NCBI RefSeq assembly: GCF_000015665.1 | Contig: NC_008817.1 | Location: 1,426,001-1,490,000, forward strand | Source: Prochlorococcus marinus str. MIT 9515 | Lineage (GTDB): Bacteria; Cyanobacteriota; Cyanobacteriia; PCC-6307; Cyanobiaceae | DNA: 64,000 nucleotides | Direction: 5' to 3' | In this document: positions 40,055 to 50,116 of the stretch, one piece after another | How the letters are laid out: the number at the start of each line of letters is the position of its first letter | Numbering within the stretch: position 1 is the first letter of the stretch | The notes under the pieces: model-generated | The model's input: the letters and a program-made list of their open reading frames with translations, nothing else | Told to the model about the DNA's origin: nothing | The model's database searches: none | Program-made: the position numbers and the translations under genes

Positions 40055-41458
40055 ATGGCATTAGTAATTCTCCCAGGATTGAACAATCTAATTGAAGACA
40101 TTAGTGAGGAAAAAAAATTACCTCCTCACGTTGTGGAATCAGCTTTGCGTGAAGCCTTACTTAAAGGTTACGAAAAATACAGAAGAACCTTCTACATTGG
40201 AGTAAAAGAAGATCCATTTGATGAAGAGTATTTTAGTAATTTTGATGTTGGATTTGATTTAGATGAAGAAGGTTATCGAATTTTATCAAGTAAAATAATT
40301 GTAGAAGAGGTTGAAAGCGAAGATCATCAGATATCTCTTAATGAAGTAAAACAAGTCGCGGACGATGCTCAAATAGGTGATACTGTCGTTTTAGATGTTA
40401 CTCCCGAAAAGGAAGATTTTGGCAGAATGGCTGCCTCAACCACGAAGCAAGTATTAGCTCAAAAGTTGAGAGATCAGCAAAGAAAGATGATTCAAGAAGA
40501 ATTCGCAGATTTAGAGGATCCCGTTTTAACAGCAAGAGTTATAAGATTTGAAAGACAATCAGTAATTATGGGTGTCAGCTCAGGAATTGGGAGACCAGAA
40601 GTAGAAGCAGAACTGCCTAAAAGGGATCAATTGCCTAATGATAACTATAGAGCTAACGCAACATTCAAAGTATTTCTTAAAGAGGTTAGTGAAATTGCGA
40701 GAAAAGGGCCTCAACTTTTTGTAAGCAGAGCCAATGCTGGTTTAGTAGTTTATTTATTTGAAAATGAGGTCCCAGAAATTCAGGAAGGTACAGTTAAAAT
40801 TGTAGCTGTATCGCGAGAAGCAAACCCTCCTTCAAGAGCTGTCGGCCCAAGAACAAAAGTTGCAGTTGATAGTATTGAAAGAGAAGTTGATCCCGTCGGT
40901 GCTTGCATTGGAGCAAGAGGAGCAAGAATTCAACAAGTCGTTAATGAATTAAGAGGGGAGAAAATTGATGTTATTAAGTGGTCAGCTGATCCTATCGAAT
41001 ATATATTAAATTCTTTGAGTCCAGCTAAAGTAGACCTTGTTAGACTCGTAGACCCAGAAGGACAACATGCTCATGTTTTAGTTCCTCCTGATCAATTAAG
41101 TCTTGCGATAGGAAGAGAAGGTCAAAATGTGCGTCTTGCAGCAAGATTAACTGGTTGGAAAATAGACGTTAAAAACTCCCATGAATATAATCAAGAAGCG
41201 GAAGACGCTGCGGTTGCAGAATTAATTGTTCAAAGAGAGGAAGAGGAGCATCTACAAAGAGAAGCTGAACAGCGATTGGAGGCAGAGCAAGCAGAAAGAG
41301 CAGCAGAAGATGCAAGATTGAGGGAACTTTATCCTCTACCTGAAGATGATGAAGAATATGGGAGTGAATCATACGAAGAAGAAAATCTTTCCGAAAATAG
41401 CCAATTGGAAAATATGAACCCTGATGAAATAATATCTACAGAGGAGAAAGCACGGTGA
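40055..41458 (+). CDS. nusA: Transcription factor NusA
   Basis: NusA (467 aa) binds RNA polymerase and modulates pausing, termination and antitermination. The order is N-terminal RNAP-binding domain (1-130), S1 domain (about 135-200), and two KH domains (VDPVGACIGARGARIQ near 275-290; LSLAIGREGQNVRLAARLTG near 345-365), then a Glu-rich acidic tail (about 385-467). It lacks the E. coli acidic repeats. The stop overlaps the ylxR GTG by 4 bp. Confidence 0.96.
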   Translation: MALVILPGLNNLIEDISEEKKLPPHVVESALREALLKGYEKYRRTFYIGVKEDPFDEEYFSNFDVGFDLDEEGYRILSSKIIVEEVESEDHQISLNEVKQVADDAQIGDTVVLDVTPEKEDFGRMAASTTKQVLAQKLRDQQRKMIQEEFADLEDPVLTARVIRFERQSVIMGVSSGIGRPEVEAELPKRDQLPNDNYRANATFKVFLKEVSEIARKGPQLFVSRANAGLVVYLFENEVPEIQEGTVKIVAVSREANPPSRAVGPRTKVAVDSIEREVDPVGACIGARGARIQQVVNELRGEKIDVIKWSADPIEYILNSLSPAKVDLVRLVDPEGQHAHVLVPPDQLSLAIGREGQNVRLAARLTGWKIDVKNSHEYNQEAEDAAVAELIVQREEEEHLQREAEQRLEAEQAERAAEDARLRELYPLPEDDEEYGSESYEEENLSENSQLENMNPDEIISTEEKAR

Positions 41459-41715
41459 CACAAAAAACTCCTGTGATGCGTAAGTGTATTTCCTGCAGGA
41501 CAACTTATGATAGAAATAATCTGTTGAGGATTACTAAAGATCATAAATTAGGAATAATGTTAAACCAAGGCATGGGTCGATCTGCTTACGTTTGTAAATC
41601 AAAAAAGTGTTACACAGATTCTAAACTTCAAAAAAAGCTTCAAAAAGCTTTAAAAAGCGTTTTAAATCCTGATTTTTTTGATATTTTTGAGAGGGAAATT
41701 GCAAACTATCAATAA
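41455..41715 (+). CDS. ylxR: YlxR family RNA-binding protein
   Basis: An 86-aa basic protein of the YlxR/DUF448 family starting at GTG and encoded, as usual, between nusA and infB. The signature RKCISCRTTYDRNNLLRI and the GMGRSAYVC loop are present. Family members bind RNA; in other bacteria they have been linked to RNase P or nucleoid functions. Overlap with nusA shows co-expression. Confidence 0.9.
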   Translation: MTQKTPVMRKCISCRTTYDRNNLLRITKDHKLGIMLNQGMGRSAYVCKSKKCYTDSKLQKKLQKALKSVLNPDFFDIFEREIANYQ

Positions 41716-41786
41716 CTATCCCAAAAGAGCATATAATTAAAATAACAATCTCTAGAAATTTCAAAAAAAGAGTAACCTCAGACTAA

Positions 41787-44700
41787 ATGACTATCAGCGA
41801 TAAAATCAGAGTTTATGAACTTTCCAGAGATTTAAAACTGGAAAACAAAGATATATTGGATGCTGCTCAGAAACTTTCAATATCAGTTAAAAGTCACAGC
41901 AGTTCAATGAGCTTAGAGGATGCAAAAAAAATTAAAAATCTTATCCGCAACGGAAATTCAGGTAAAAAAATTATTTCTGTAAGTAAATCTTCATTCAAAG
42001 CTGCGAATGAACAACAAAACAATATTGATAACCAAAACAAAGATAGTAATTCTCGTTCAAAGCCCTTAAACAAAGAGAAGCCCTCAAAAGAAAGTTTAAA
42101 TAAAAAACCCCTCTTGAATAAGCCTGTAAATAAGGAGGAAAATTCATTAATAAGCTCAAATAAAAAGAATACAGCTAAACTGAAAAATCCAAATCCCCCT
42201 TCACGCATCTCTAACCTCCAATCTCAAGTTCTTCCAAATTCTCATAATAAGACTCAACATACAATTAAAACAAAAAATCCTAATGAGAAAAAAAACTCTA
42301 CAAAAATTGTTCAAGAAAAAAAATCTTTAAATAATAATTCCCCACTAAGAACAAAAAGTCCTGCAAGACCGCCTATCCAACTAATTGAAAAGCCTAAAAA
42401 TTTAACAACTTCCAATAAAGATATAAAAGCTAATAAAAAAAATGATAACTCTCTAAATCAAAGACCTCAACAAGCCAATAGATTAAATAATAACAATAAT
42501 TTTCCTAAAAAAAATATAAATAATCCTCGTATTAAAAATACGCCTGAATTAGTTGGCGCACCAATCAGAAGGGAAGATCCTAAAATTAATTCAAACAGAC
42601 AAAATTCCAATTCCAGGCAACCTCCATCCAATATACAAGCCTCTCCAAATAGACCTGTAATTCCTAATAGACAAGTAACTCCCAACAGGCCAAGCAATCC
42701 AAATAGGCAAGGTGTTTCTAATAGGCCTGGAGGAGGGCAGAACAGGCAGGGCGTACCAAACAGGCCTGGAAGTCCTTACAGGCCAGGTAATCCAAATAGA
42801 CAAGGCATGTCTAATAGACCTGGAGTAGGAGGGCAGAATAGGCAGGGCGCACCTAATAGACAAGGAAGTCCTTATAGGCAAGGAGATCCAAATAGACAAG
42901 GGGGTAATTATAGACAGGGTGATCTTAATAGGTCTGGCTCGAAATTTAATAATCAAAACCCTTCAGGTATCAGAAAGCCAGTAGCACCTAATGAACTGAT
43001 GCAGCTACAGAAAACGAACGCCTCAGATAAAGAAAAACTCAATAGATCTAATTTTGAAAAACAAAAAGTTGAGCCACCTAAACAGAAGGCAAAGGCACCT
43101 AATAGTCGTTTAAATGCATCTCCTACTGCAAAAAAAACACCTCATAGATCATTTACAAACAACTCTAAAAAACCTGGAAGATCTGATTGGGACGATAGCG
43201 CAAAGCTAGAAGCCTTAAGAAATAAAAACCCCCAGAAACAAAGACAAAAAGTTCATATAATTGGAGAAAATGATGATTCATTAACCTCTGAAACTAGCGG
43301 GTACTCAGGAGAAAAGGTTTCAATATTATCGGCTAGTTTGGCTCGTCCAAAAAAAGAAAAGTCTGAAGAACCCAAATCACAAAAAACTACCAGGCAATTT
43401 AAGAAAAAGAATAAAGAGACTACTAGGCAAAGACAAAAGAGAAGAGCTATGGAACTTCGAGCCGCTAAGGACGCTAAACAAGTAAGACCAGAAATGATTA
43501 TCGTACCTGAGGACAATCTAACAGTTCAAGAATTAGCCGATAAACTTAGCCTTGAAAGTTCAGAAATAATAAAGTCTCTTTTCTTCAAAGGGATTACAGC
43601 TACGGTCACTCAATCACTTGACTTAGCAACTATTGAAACTGTAGCTGAAGAATTTGGAGTCCCTGTTTTACAAGATGATGTTGAAGAAGCTGCTAAAAAA
43701 ACAGTTGACATGATTGAAACTGATGATATTGAAAGTCTTATCAAAAGGCCTCCAGTCATTACAGTGATGGGTCATGTTGACCATGGTAAAACAAGTCTTT
43801 TAGATTCTATAAGAGAATCCAGAGTGGCTTCGGGTGAAGCAGGTGGAATAACTCAGCATATAGGAGCTTATCAAGTTGAATTTGAGCATGAATCAAAAAA
43901 GAAAAAACTAACTTTTCTTGATACTCCAGGTCATGAAGCGTTTACTGCCATGCGCGCAAGAGGTACAAAAGTTACAGATGTAGCAGTACTTGTAGTTGCA
44001 GCTGATGATGGTTGTAGACCTCAAACACTTGAAGCTATTAGTCATGCAAGAGCAGCAAAAGTACCCATAGTAGTAGCTATAAATAAAATTGACAAAGAAG
44101 GTGCTTCTCCAGATAGAGTTAAACAGGAATTATCAGAAAAAGATTTAATTGCAGAAGACTGGGGTGGAGACGTAGTAATGGTTCCAGTCAGTGCTATCAA
44201 AAAACAAAATATTGATAAATTACTTGAGATGATCTTATTAGTTTCTGAAGTTGAAGATTTGCAAGCAAACCCGGAAAGATTAGCAAAAGGGACAGTAATT
44301 GAAGCCCATCTAGATAAAGCCAAAGGTCCTGTTGCAACTTTATTAGTACAGAACGGCACCTTAAAAGCTGGCGATGTTTTAGCTGCTGGTTCAGTCCTCG
44401 GAAAAATCAGAGCAATGGTTGATGAACATGGAAATAGAATTAAAGAAGCTGGGCCTTCATGTCCAGTGGAGGCACTTGGATTTAGTGAAGTACCCACAGC
44501 CGGAGACGAATTTGAAGTTTATCCTGATGAGAAAACTGCCAGAGGAATTGTAGGAGAAAGGGCTACTGATGCAAGAGCAACAAAATTAGCACAGCAAATG
44601 GCATCTAGAAGGGTGAGCTTGTCATCTTTATCTACTCAAGCAAATGATGGAGAACTTAAAGAATTAAATCTAATTCTAAAAGCAGATGTCCAAGGTAGTG

Positions 44701-45272
44701 TAGAAGCAATATTAGGTTCATTAGAACAATTACCCAAAAATGAAGTTCAAGTAAGAGTTCTGCTTTCCGCGCCTGGAGAGATAACAGAGACTGATATAGA
44801 TCTTGCTGCGGCTTCTGGCTCAGTAATCATTGGATTCAATACATCATTAGCCTCAGGAGCTAAAAGAGCAGCTGACTCAAATAATGTTGACATAAGAGAG
44901 TATGAAGTCATTTATAAACTTTTAGAAGATATTCAATCCGCTATGGAAGGACTCCTTGAACCTGACTTGGTTGAAGAATCTCTAGGTCAAGCTGAAGTAA
45001 GAGCAACTTTTGCCGTTGGTAAAGGAGCTATTGCTGGCTGCTATATACAAAGTGGTAAATTGCAAAGAAATTGTTCTTTACGCGTACTTAGATCAGATAA
45101 AGTGATTTTTGAAGGTAATTTGGATTCTCTGAAAAGATCTAAAGATGACGTAAAAGAAGTTAATACCGGGTTCGAATGTGGAGTTGGATGTGATAAATTC
45201 TCAACTTGGAATGAGGGAGACATCATAGAAGCATTCAAATTTGTAACAAAAAAAAGGACCCTAAATAAATAA
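41787..45272 (+). CDS. infB: Translation initiation factor IF-2
   Basis: IF-2 (1161 aa) places fMet-tRNA on the 30S subunit and hydrolyses GTP on subunit joining. Residues 1-55 hold an IF2-N-like motif ([20 protein letters not shown]); a low-complexity, Asn/Lys/Pro/Arg-rich region extends to about 545; a second IF2-N region is near 575-620; then the GTPase domain with GHVDHGKT (about 660), DTPGH and NKID, followed by domains II-IV. The linker contains a tandem 31-32-residue repeat. The length exceeds that of most bacteria owing to this linker, as in other cyanobacteria. Confidence 0.97.
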   Translation: MTISDKIRVYELSRDLKLENKDILDAAQKLSISVKSHSSSMSLEDAKKIKNLIRNGNSGKKIISVSKSSFKAANEQQNNIDNQNKDSNSRSKPLNKEKPSKESLNKKPLLNKPVNKEENSLISSNKKNTAKLKNPNPPSRISNLQSQVLPNSHNKTQHTIKTKNPNEKKNSTKIVQEKKSLNNNSPLRTKSPARPPIQLIEKPKNLTTSNKDIKANKKNDNSLNQRPQQANRLNNNNNFPKKNINNPRIKNTPELVGAPIRREDPKINSNRQNSNSRQPPSNIQASPNRPVIPNRQVTPNRPSNPNRQGVSNRPGGGQNRQGVPNRPGSPYRPGNPNRQGMSNRPGVGGQNRQGAPNRQGSPYRQGDPNRQGGNYRQGDLNRSGSKFNNQNPSGIRKPVAPNELMQLQKTNASDKEKLNRSNFEKQKVEPPKQKAKAPNSRLNASPTAKKTPHRSFTNNSKKPGRSDWDDSAKLEALRNKNPQKQRQKVHIIGENDDSLTSETSGYSGEKVSILSASLARPKKEKSEEPKSQKTTRQFKKKNKETTRQRQKRRAMELRAAKDAKQVRPEMIIVPEDNLTVQELADKLSLESSEIIKSLFFKGITATVTQSLDLATIETVAEEFGVPVLQDDVEEAAKKTVDMIETDDIESLIKRPPVITVMGHVDHGKTSLLDSIRESRVASGEAGGITQHIGAYQVEFEHESKKKKLTFLDTPGHEAFTAMRARGTKVTDVAVLVVAADDGCRPQTLEAISHARAAKVPIVVAINKIDKEGASPDRVKQELSEKDLIAEDWGGDVVMVPVSAIKKQNIDKLLEMILLVSEVEDLQANPERLAKGTVIEAHLDKAKGPVATLLVQNGTLKAGDVLAAGSVLGKIRAMVDEHGNRIKEAGPSCPVEALGFSEVPTAGDEFEVYPDEKTARGIVGERATDARATKLAQQMASRRVSLSSLSTQANDGELKELNLILKADVQGSVEAILGSLEQLPKNEVQVRVLLSAPGEITETDIDLAAASGSVIIGFNTSLASGAKRAADSNNVDIREYEVIYKLLEDIQSAMEGLLEPDLVEESLGQAEVRATFAVGKGAIAGCYIQSGKLQRNCSLRVLRSDKVIFEGNLDSLKRSKDDVKEVNTGFECGVGCDKFSTWNEGDIIEAFKFVTKKRTLNK
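42696..42932 (+). repeat. In-frame tandem repeat in the infB linker
   Basis: Two near-identical coding units, 42696-42788 (93 nt, 31 codons) and 42789-42884 (96 nt, 32 codons), are followed by a partial third copy. Each unit is built from shorter NRQG/NRPG-type motifs (NPNRQG..SNRPG..QNRQG..PNR.GSPYR.G). Unit 2 has one extra codon (Val) relative to unit 1. Unit length is a multiple of three, so copy-number change would keep the frame. Confidence 0.85.
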
Positions 45273-45273
45273 T

Positions 45274-45513
45274 TTAATTCCCTCTATTTCTTTCGAGGAA
45301 TAATAGAAAAGGGAATAATGCGCAAGCTCCTAATTGTATTAGGAGATTATTTTGCTGAATTTCACTACCACTAGCAATTTTCGAAAGCATTATGAAAAGA
45401 CCTAAAAAAGCTGAACCTGTAAAAGCAATCCATAATACTTTTCTTAATCCTTTAAAAGGGGCCTGAGTTTCCTTAAGTAATTTTTTTTTTAATTCAGGAT
45501 CAATTTTTGACAT
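45274..45513 (-). CDS. DUF3493 family small membrane protein
   Basis: A 79-aa protein with two hydrophobic helices (about 28-44 and 55-72) after a charged N-terminus beginning MSKIDPELKKKLLKETQAPFKGLRK. It matches the DUF3493 family of cyanobacteria and plants; function unknown. One base separates its stop from that of infB. It is divergent from the tRNA-Thr gene. Confidence 0.8.
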   Translation of the reverse strand: MSKIDPELKKKLLKETQAPFKGLRKVLWIAFTGSAFLGLFIMLSKIASGSEIQQNNLLIQLGACALFPFLLFLERNRGN

Positions 45514-45567
45514 TAATTATTTCAAATATAAAATTATTCTATATGAAAAATTTCAAAAATTTTTATC

Positions 45568-45639
45568 GCCGGTATAGCTCAGAGGAAGAGCAACTGTTTC
45601 GTAAACAGAAGGTCATTGGTTCAATTCCGATTATCGGCA
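45568..45639 (+). tRNA. tRNA-Thr (anticodon CGU)
   Basis: A 72-nt cloverleaf. Acceptor stem GCCGGTA/TATCGGC (one G-T pair), D-stem GCTC/GAGC, anticodon loop TTCGTAA with anticodon CGT reading ACG, 5-nt variable loop, T-arm ATTGG-TTCAATT-CCGAT. The discriminator is A and CCA is not encoded. The anticodon stem CTGT/ACAG is sound, but the outer pair 27-43 is A-A, a mismatch. The gene stands alone between DUF3493 and the glycosyltransferase block. Confidence 0.93.
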
Positions 45640-45665
45640 TTTAAGTTTCATACATTTGCAATAAC

Positions 45666-47228
45666 ATGATTGATAGAAATAAATTTTTTAAAAAAGTTTT
45701 AAAGATTTGTCTGTTTATTCCTCTGATTTTCTATTACGGGAAAAAAAGTTATATAGCCTTCGATGAGGGATTTTATGCTTTGCAAGCCCGATGGATACTA
45801 GAAAAAGGCAACTGGACAATTCCTTTATGGTGGGACGAATACGTTTTAGATAGAACAAATGGGTTACAAGTGTTAATCGCTAAATCACAAGAAATATTTG
45901 GCAAAAATCTTTTCGCTGCATATTTGCCAACAACAATTGCAGCAATATTGATGTTAATAATTACTTACAAATTACATGAAGAGTTTTTTGGTAAAAATCA
46001 TGCAATCGTATCTCCACTAATACTTTCTACAACATATCTTTGGTTTGACTACTCTCATTTAGCAACTCAAGATCTTATTTATTCCAGCTTGGTAACTATT
46101 GGAGTATTTTCTTTAGTTAAAATAAAAAAACATAAAAGCAATTTCTATATTTTACTTTTTGGTACTTGGATAGGTTTAGCTTTTATGATGAAGACTTTTC
46201 TTGTAGCTGTTCCTCTTGCGGCACTAACGCCATATATCTTATCAAAAAGAAAATTATTATTTAATACATTCTTTTGGCTTGGGTTATTAATTGGATTTAT
46301 TCCATACCTAATATGGACTTATTCTATAAACACGTATTTAGATCAGAATATTATCTTTTACTTGTTTGGAAAATTTAATTTCCTTTCTAATAAAAACGAT
46401 TCTACAAATCCTTTTTATTATTATTTGTGGAACATTCCAATAACCTTTTTACCATGGAGCATTTTTTCTATTATCGGTTTATCTTCAAATACTTTAGAAA
46501 ATAAAAATGGAAATGAAAAATTAATTCTGATTTATTTTCCCTTAATTTTAATATTAATACTTAGTATTTTTTCTACAAAAACTCCTTATTATCCATTGCA
46601 AATATCTTCAATCTTATCTTTAAATTCATATATTGGCATAAAATATTTATTCAGTTCCAAAAGATATAAATCAATAGTAATTTTTATTACCTCGAGATTA
46701 ATACCTTTATTTATCAGTGCTTTAGTAGTTACATATATTATTTTCTTCAAAAGTGTACTGAATTTAACTATAAAAGAAAATATATTTATTATTTTAGGAT
46801 TAATATCGTTTTCGATAGCTTGGTCATACATAAAAGATACAAGTAACCTCAAAAAGATTTTTACAACTTTAATTATTGGTCCTTATCTATTGACTGCACT
46901 ACTATTGCAGTCGGGTTTATTTACAGACAGATCAAGAGAATTAAGAGAAACTATGGAATATCTATCTTCATTAGATATCCTGAAGAATCAAGTCATTAAG
47001 GTTGACAAAAGGAACATTGGGAATGAAATAGCGCAATCAAAAATTATACGAATTTCTCTCCTAACTCCTAATTTAGGGGATGGAATTGAAAATTTAGAGA
47101 AAATGAACCCCTCAGATTTAGCATGGTCTAATTTGTCTTCAAAGGAACTTAGCGAAACTGATTCTTTTCAAATAATTTATGATTATGAAATTTTATCTCC
47201 TTGGAAATTAATAAGAAAAAATCGATGA
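45666..47228 (+). CDS. GT39-family membrane glycosyltransferase (ArnT/PMT-like)
   Basis: A 520-aa polytopic protein with about 11-12 hydrophobic segments. The first extramembrane loop carries the acidic FDEGFYALQARWILEKGNW motif (Asp-Glu, about residues 34-35) that is diagnostic of GT39 enzymes such as ArnT and protein O-mannosyltransferases. These transfer a sugar from a polyprenyl-phosphate donor to a lipid or protein on the outer side of the inner membrane. Substrate is not predictable. It begins 26 bp after tRNA-Thr and is followed 37 bp later by a GT2 enzyme, which could make the polyprenyl-linked donor. Confidence 0.83.
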   Translation: MIDRNKFFKKVLKICLFIPLIFYYGKKSYIAFDEGFYALQARWILEKGNWTIPLWWDEYVLDRTNGLQVLIAKSQEIFGKNLFAAYLPTTIAAILMLIITYKLHEEFFGKNHAIVSPLILSTTYLWFDYSHLATQDLIYSSLVTIGVFSLVKIKKHKSNFYILLFGTWIGLAFMMKTFLVAVPLAALTPYILSKRKLLFNTFFWLGLLIGFIPYLIWTYSINTYLDQNIIFYLFGKFNFLSNKNDSTNPFYYYLWNIPITFLPWSIFSIIGLSSNTLENKNGNEKLILIYFPLILILILSIFSTKTPYYPLQISSILSLNSYIGIKYLFSSKRYKSIVIFITSRLIPLFISALVVTYIIFFKSVLNLTIKENIFIILGLISFSIAWSYIKDTSNLKKIFTTLIIGPYLLTALLLQSGLFTDRSRELRETMEYLSSLDILKNQVIKVDKRNIGNEIAQSKIIRISLLTPNLGDGIENLEKMNPSDLAWSNLSSKELSETDSFQIIYDYEILSPWKLIRKNR

Positions 47229-47265
47229 ATGTATATTAAGATTGTTTTGATAAAAATTAAATTTA

Positions 47266-48357
47266 ATGAAATCTGTTAATACATGGAATCTTTCAAATAA
47301 TAAAATTCACCAATTATTTAAAAACGATGATGAATTTATTTCTCTTAAGGTAAGAGGTAATACTTGGGAACCAATTACAAGATGGCTCAAATTAGATTCA
47401 AGAATATTCAAAGGCACAACTAGCAAAGCAAGAATTACTTTATGTGATATTGAATCATTAGCTGAAATTTATAATTATAGATCTATTAGATGGACAGCAA
47501 AAAAATTAACTCCAATACCAACTAAATTAATTCCTCAATTTATAAAAAATACTTTACGTAAGGTACCCATAATAAAGCAACTTGCTTTTGAATTAGAAAT
47601 AATATTTTATAAATATAAGGAAAAAGTAGGCGATCATTTAATTTCAATAGTTATTCCTGCAAGAAATGAGGAGGGTAATAGGAAACTTTTAATAGAAGCA
47701 CTAAATAAATTTAAAAAAATTCCTAATAAAGTTGAAATAATCTTTGTGGAGGGAAACAGCAAAGATAAAACTTTTCAAATGTTAGAAGAGCTTACTAAAA
47801 ATTTTTCAAACAGCTTCCAAATATCTCTTTTAAAACAAACATCTAATGGTAAGAAAAATGCAGTTGTTGAGGGTTTCAATATTTCATCCGGTGAAACTTT
47901 GGCAATTATAGATAGCGATTTTACAGTAGACGTCAATGACAGTATCGAAGCAATAATGCAATCGACGAAAAATGAGAATATCCTTGTTAATTGCTCTAGA
48001 ACAACATTCCCAATGGAAAAAGATGCTATGAGATGGGCTAATTATATCGGGAATAGATGTTTTGCTTTATTGTTATCTATATTAATAAATAAACCAATTT
48101 CTGATTCACTATGCGGGACAAAAGTTTTCTCAAGAAAGTTTTTCAATTTGATGAGAAAAAATGGTAGTTGGGAATCTAAATCAGATCCTTTTGGTGATTT
48201 TACGATAATTTTTGAGGCAGCCAATAATAATATTAAAATCCTTAATTACCCTGTCAGATATTATGCAAGAAAATCTGGGTCACCAAATATATCGAGATGG
48301 ATAGATGGGATCAAACTTCTTAAGGTATGTTGGAAATATATGATTTCAGACCTTTAA
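47266..48357 (+). CDS. GT2-family glycosyltransferase
   Basis: A 363-aa protein with a GT-A fold domain from about residue 125 to 330: LISIVIPARNEEGNRK opening, then IIDSDFTVD as the DxD-type donor and metal site. Such enzymes resemble polyprenol-phosphate mannose/glucose synthases. The first 115 residues form an extra domain I cannot assign, rich in basic residues and without membrane spans. No C-terminal membrane helices are apparent. Pairing with the upstream GT39 suggests donor synthesis and transfer, an inference from position. Confidence 0.83.
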   Translation: MKSVNTWNLSNNKIHQLFKNDDEFISLKVRGNTWEPITRWLKLDSRIFKGTTSKARITLCDIESLAEIYNYRSIRWTAKKLTPIPTKLIPQFIKNTLRKVPIIKQLAFELEIIFYKYKEKVGDHLISIVIPARNEEGNRKLLIEALNKFKKIPNKVEIIFVEGNSKDKTFQMLEELTKNFSNSFQISLLKQTSNGKKNAVVEGFNISSGETLAIIDSDFTVDVNDSIEAIMQSTKNENILVNCSRTTFPMEKDAMRWANYIGNRCFALLLSILINKPISDSLCGTKVFSRKFFNLMRKNGSWESKSDPFGDFTIIFEAANNNIKILNYPVRYYARKSGSPNISRWIDGIKLLKVCWKYMISDL

Positions 48358-48361
48358 AATA

Positions 48362-48380
48362 AAAAATAATTTTTATTTTT
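48362..48380 (+). terminator. Possible AT-only hairpin after the GT2 gene
   Basis: An inverted repeat of 8 bp (AAAAATAA/TTATTTTT) with a 3-nt loop, immediately after the GT2 stop. The stem has no GC pair, so it is a weak terminator at best. It might still mark the end of the glycosyltransferase transcript. Confidence 0.28.
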
Positions 48381-48461
48381 CGGAAGTAAATTTATAAAAA
48401 TTCACCAAAAAGGTAATAAAATAGTTAGATTCTAAATGTTAGAGCATTTTAAATCTCTTTT

Positions 48462-50081
48462 ATGGCGTTTAAGTTTCCTCTAAAAAAAATAACAAAAAAC
48501 ACCAATAGAGAAGTATTCAAGAAAGTTCTCATTGTTAGGCTTCCATGCAACCCGATATTCCCAATAGGGCCTATTTATCTCGCAGATCATATTCATAAAT
48601 GTTTTCCAGAAATAGAACAACAATTTATTGATTTAGCAATAGTACCTTCAAAAAACATTTCTAAATATCTAAAAAGAAAAATTGATCAATTTCGGCCCCA
48701 TCTACTTATTTTTTCTTGGAGGGATATTCAAATATACGCACCTGTAGATGGACGAAGCGGTAACCCCTTACAGAATTCTTTTGAAGTTTTTTATTCAAAT
48801 AATATTTTTAAAAAAATTAGAGGTGCTTGGGGGGGCTTAAAGTTAATAACATCCCATTATGAGGAAATAAATAGGAATACATCTTTGGTAAAGATGGGAC
48901 TCAAGAGAGCTCAAAAATATAATAAATCAGTAAAAGTGATTTTAGGGGGAGGGGCCGTAAGTGTTTTTTACGAACAGCTAGGTAAATTATTACCAAAAGG
49001 CACAGTAATATCTGTCGGGGAAGGGGAAAACCTGATTGAAAAGATCATTAAAGGTGATTCTATTTCAAAAGAAAGATGTTACCTGGCTGGGCAAAAGCCA
49101 AGGAATAAATTAATACATGAACAACCCTCTGGAACGGTTAAAACAGCTTGTAATTACAAATACATTAAAGCTATTTGGGCTGAATTTGATTGGTACATAG
49201 AAGGTGGAGATTATTATGTAGGTGTTCAAACCAAAAGAGGGTGCCCACATAACTGTTGTTTTTGCGTTTATGCAGTTGTCGAGGGTAAGAAAGTTCGAGT
49301 TAATCCCATCAATGAAGTTATAAAAGAAATTAAGCAACTTTACGAAATGGGTGTTAGAGGTTTTTGGTTTACTGATGCTCAATTTATTCCAACTAGGAAC
49401 AATATAAAGGATGCTAAATTACTTCTTCAAGCTATAAAAGATCAGGGTTGGAATGATATTAAATGGGCCGCCTACATTAGAGCAGACAATATTGATCGCG
49501 AATTAGCTCAATTAATGGTTGATACAGGAATGAGTTATTTTGAGATAGGAATAACGTCTGGATCACAAGAGCTTGTTAGAAAAATGAAGTTAGCATATAA
49601 CCTCAAAACAGTACTAGAAAACTGTAGGATGCTTGTTGATGCAGGATTTAGAAATCATGTATCGGTCAACTACTCATTTAATGTTTTTGACGAAACCCCA
49701 AATACCATTAAACAAACTATTGCTTATCACAGAGAGTTAGAAAATATCTTCGGAAAAGGTTTAGTAGATCCAGCTATATTTTTTATAGGTTTACAACCAC
49801 ACACTCTTTTAGAAAAGTATGCTTTAGAAAACAACATCCTAAAACCTAATTACAATCCGATGAGTATGATGCCATGGACCGCAAGAAAACTGTTATGGAA
49901 TCCTGGGCCTCTAGGTAAAAAGCTTGGAGAGGTATGTTTAGAAGCTTTTGAGAATCAAGATGATGAATTTGGGAAAACAGTTATTAATATATTGGAAAGA
50001 AATTATGGCAAAGCATCTTTAGATGATTCTCTAAAAGTTCGAAAATTTTCAGAAAGGAAGTTAAGCTCTGCAAAATTATAA
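48462..50081 (+). CDS. B12-binding-domain radical SAM protein
   Basis: A 539-aa protein. The N-terminal part (about 20-200) resembles a cobalamin-binding Rossmann domain, with LIVRLP, LLIFSWRD and ILGGGAVSVFYEQLGKLLPKG. No DxHxxG cobalt-ligand motif is visible, as in some members. The radical SAM core follows, with the Fe4S4 cysteines Cys261, Cys265 and Cys268 (RGCPHNCCFCVYA). The C-terminal third is a helical region with no named family. Relatives methylate or rearrange unreactive carbons in lipids, pigments and antibiotics. The substrate here is unknown. Confidence 0.82.
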   Translation: MAFKFPLKKITKNTNREVFKKVLIVRLPCNPIFPIGPIYLADHIHKCFPEIEQQFIDLAIVPSKNISKYLKRKIDQFRPHLLIFSWRDIQIYAPVDGRSGNPLQNSFEVFYSNNIFKKIRGAWGGLKLITSHYEEINRNTSLVKMGLKRAQKYNKSVKVILGGGAVSVFYEQLGKLLPKGTVISVGEGENLIEKIIKGDSISKERCYLAGQKPRNKLIHEQPSGTVKTACNYKYIKAIWAEFDWYIEGGDYYVGVQTKRGCPHNCCFCVYAVVEGKKVRVNPINEVIKEIKQLYEMGVRGFWFTDAQFIPTRNNIKDAKLLLQAIKDQGWNDIKWAAYIRADNIDRELAQLMVDTGMSYFEIGITSGSQELVRKMKLAYNLKTVLENCRMLVDAGFRNHVSVNYSFNVFDETPNTIKQTIAYHRELENIFGKGLVDPAIFFIGLQPHTLLEKYALENNILKPNYNPMSMMPWTARKLLWNPGPLGKKLGEVCLEAFENQDDEFGKTVINILERNYGKASLDDSLKVRKFSERKLSSAKL

Positions 50082-50116
50082 GAGGGTTTAAGCTTAATTA
50101 ATTTTTAATAATACAA

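Noticed and set aside
42591-42956. 121-aa minus-strand ORF opposite infB
   Set aside because: Its repeats mirror the Asn/Arg/Gly repeat on the coding strand; no independent evidence of a gene.
45640-50116. Site-specific integration at tRNA-Thr
   Set aside because: No copy of the tRNA 3' end was seen downstream, and no integrase gene is present; only a position-based suspicion remains.
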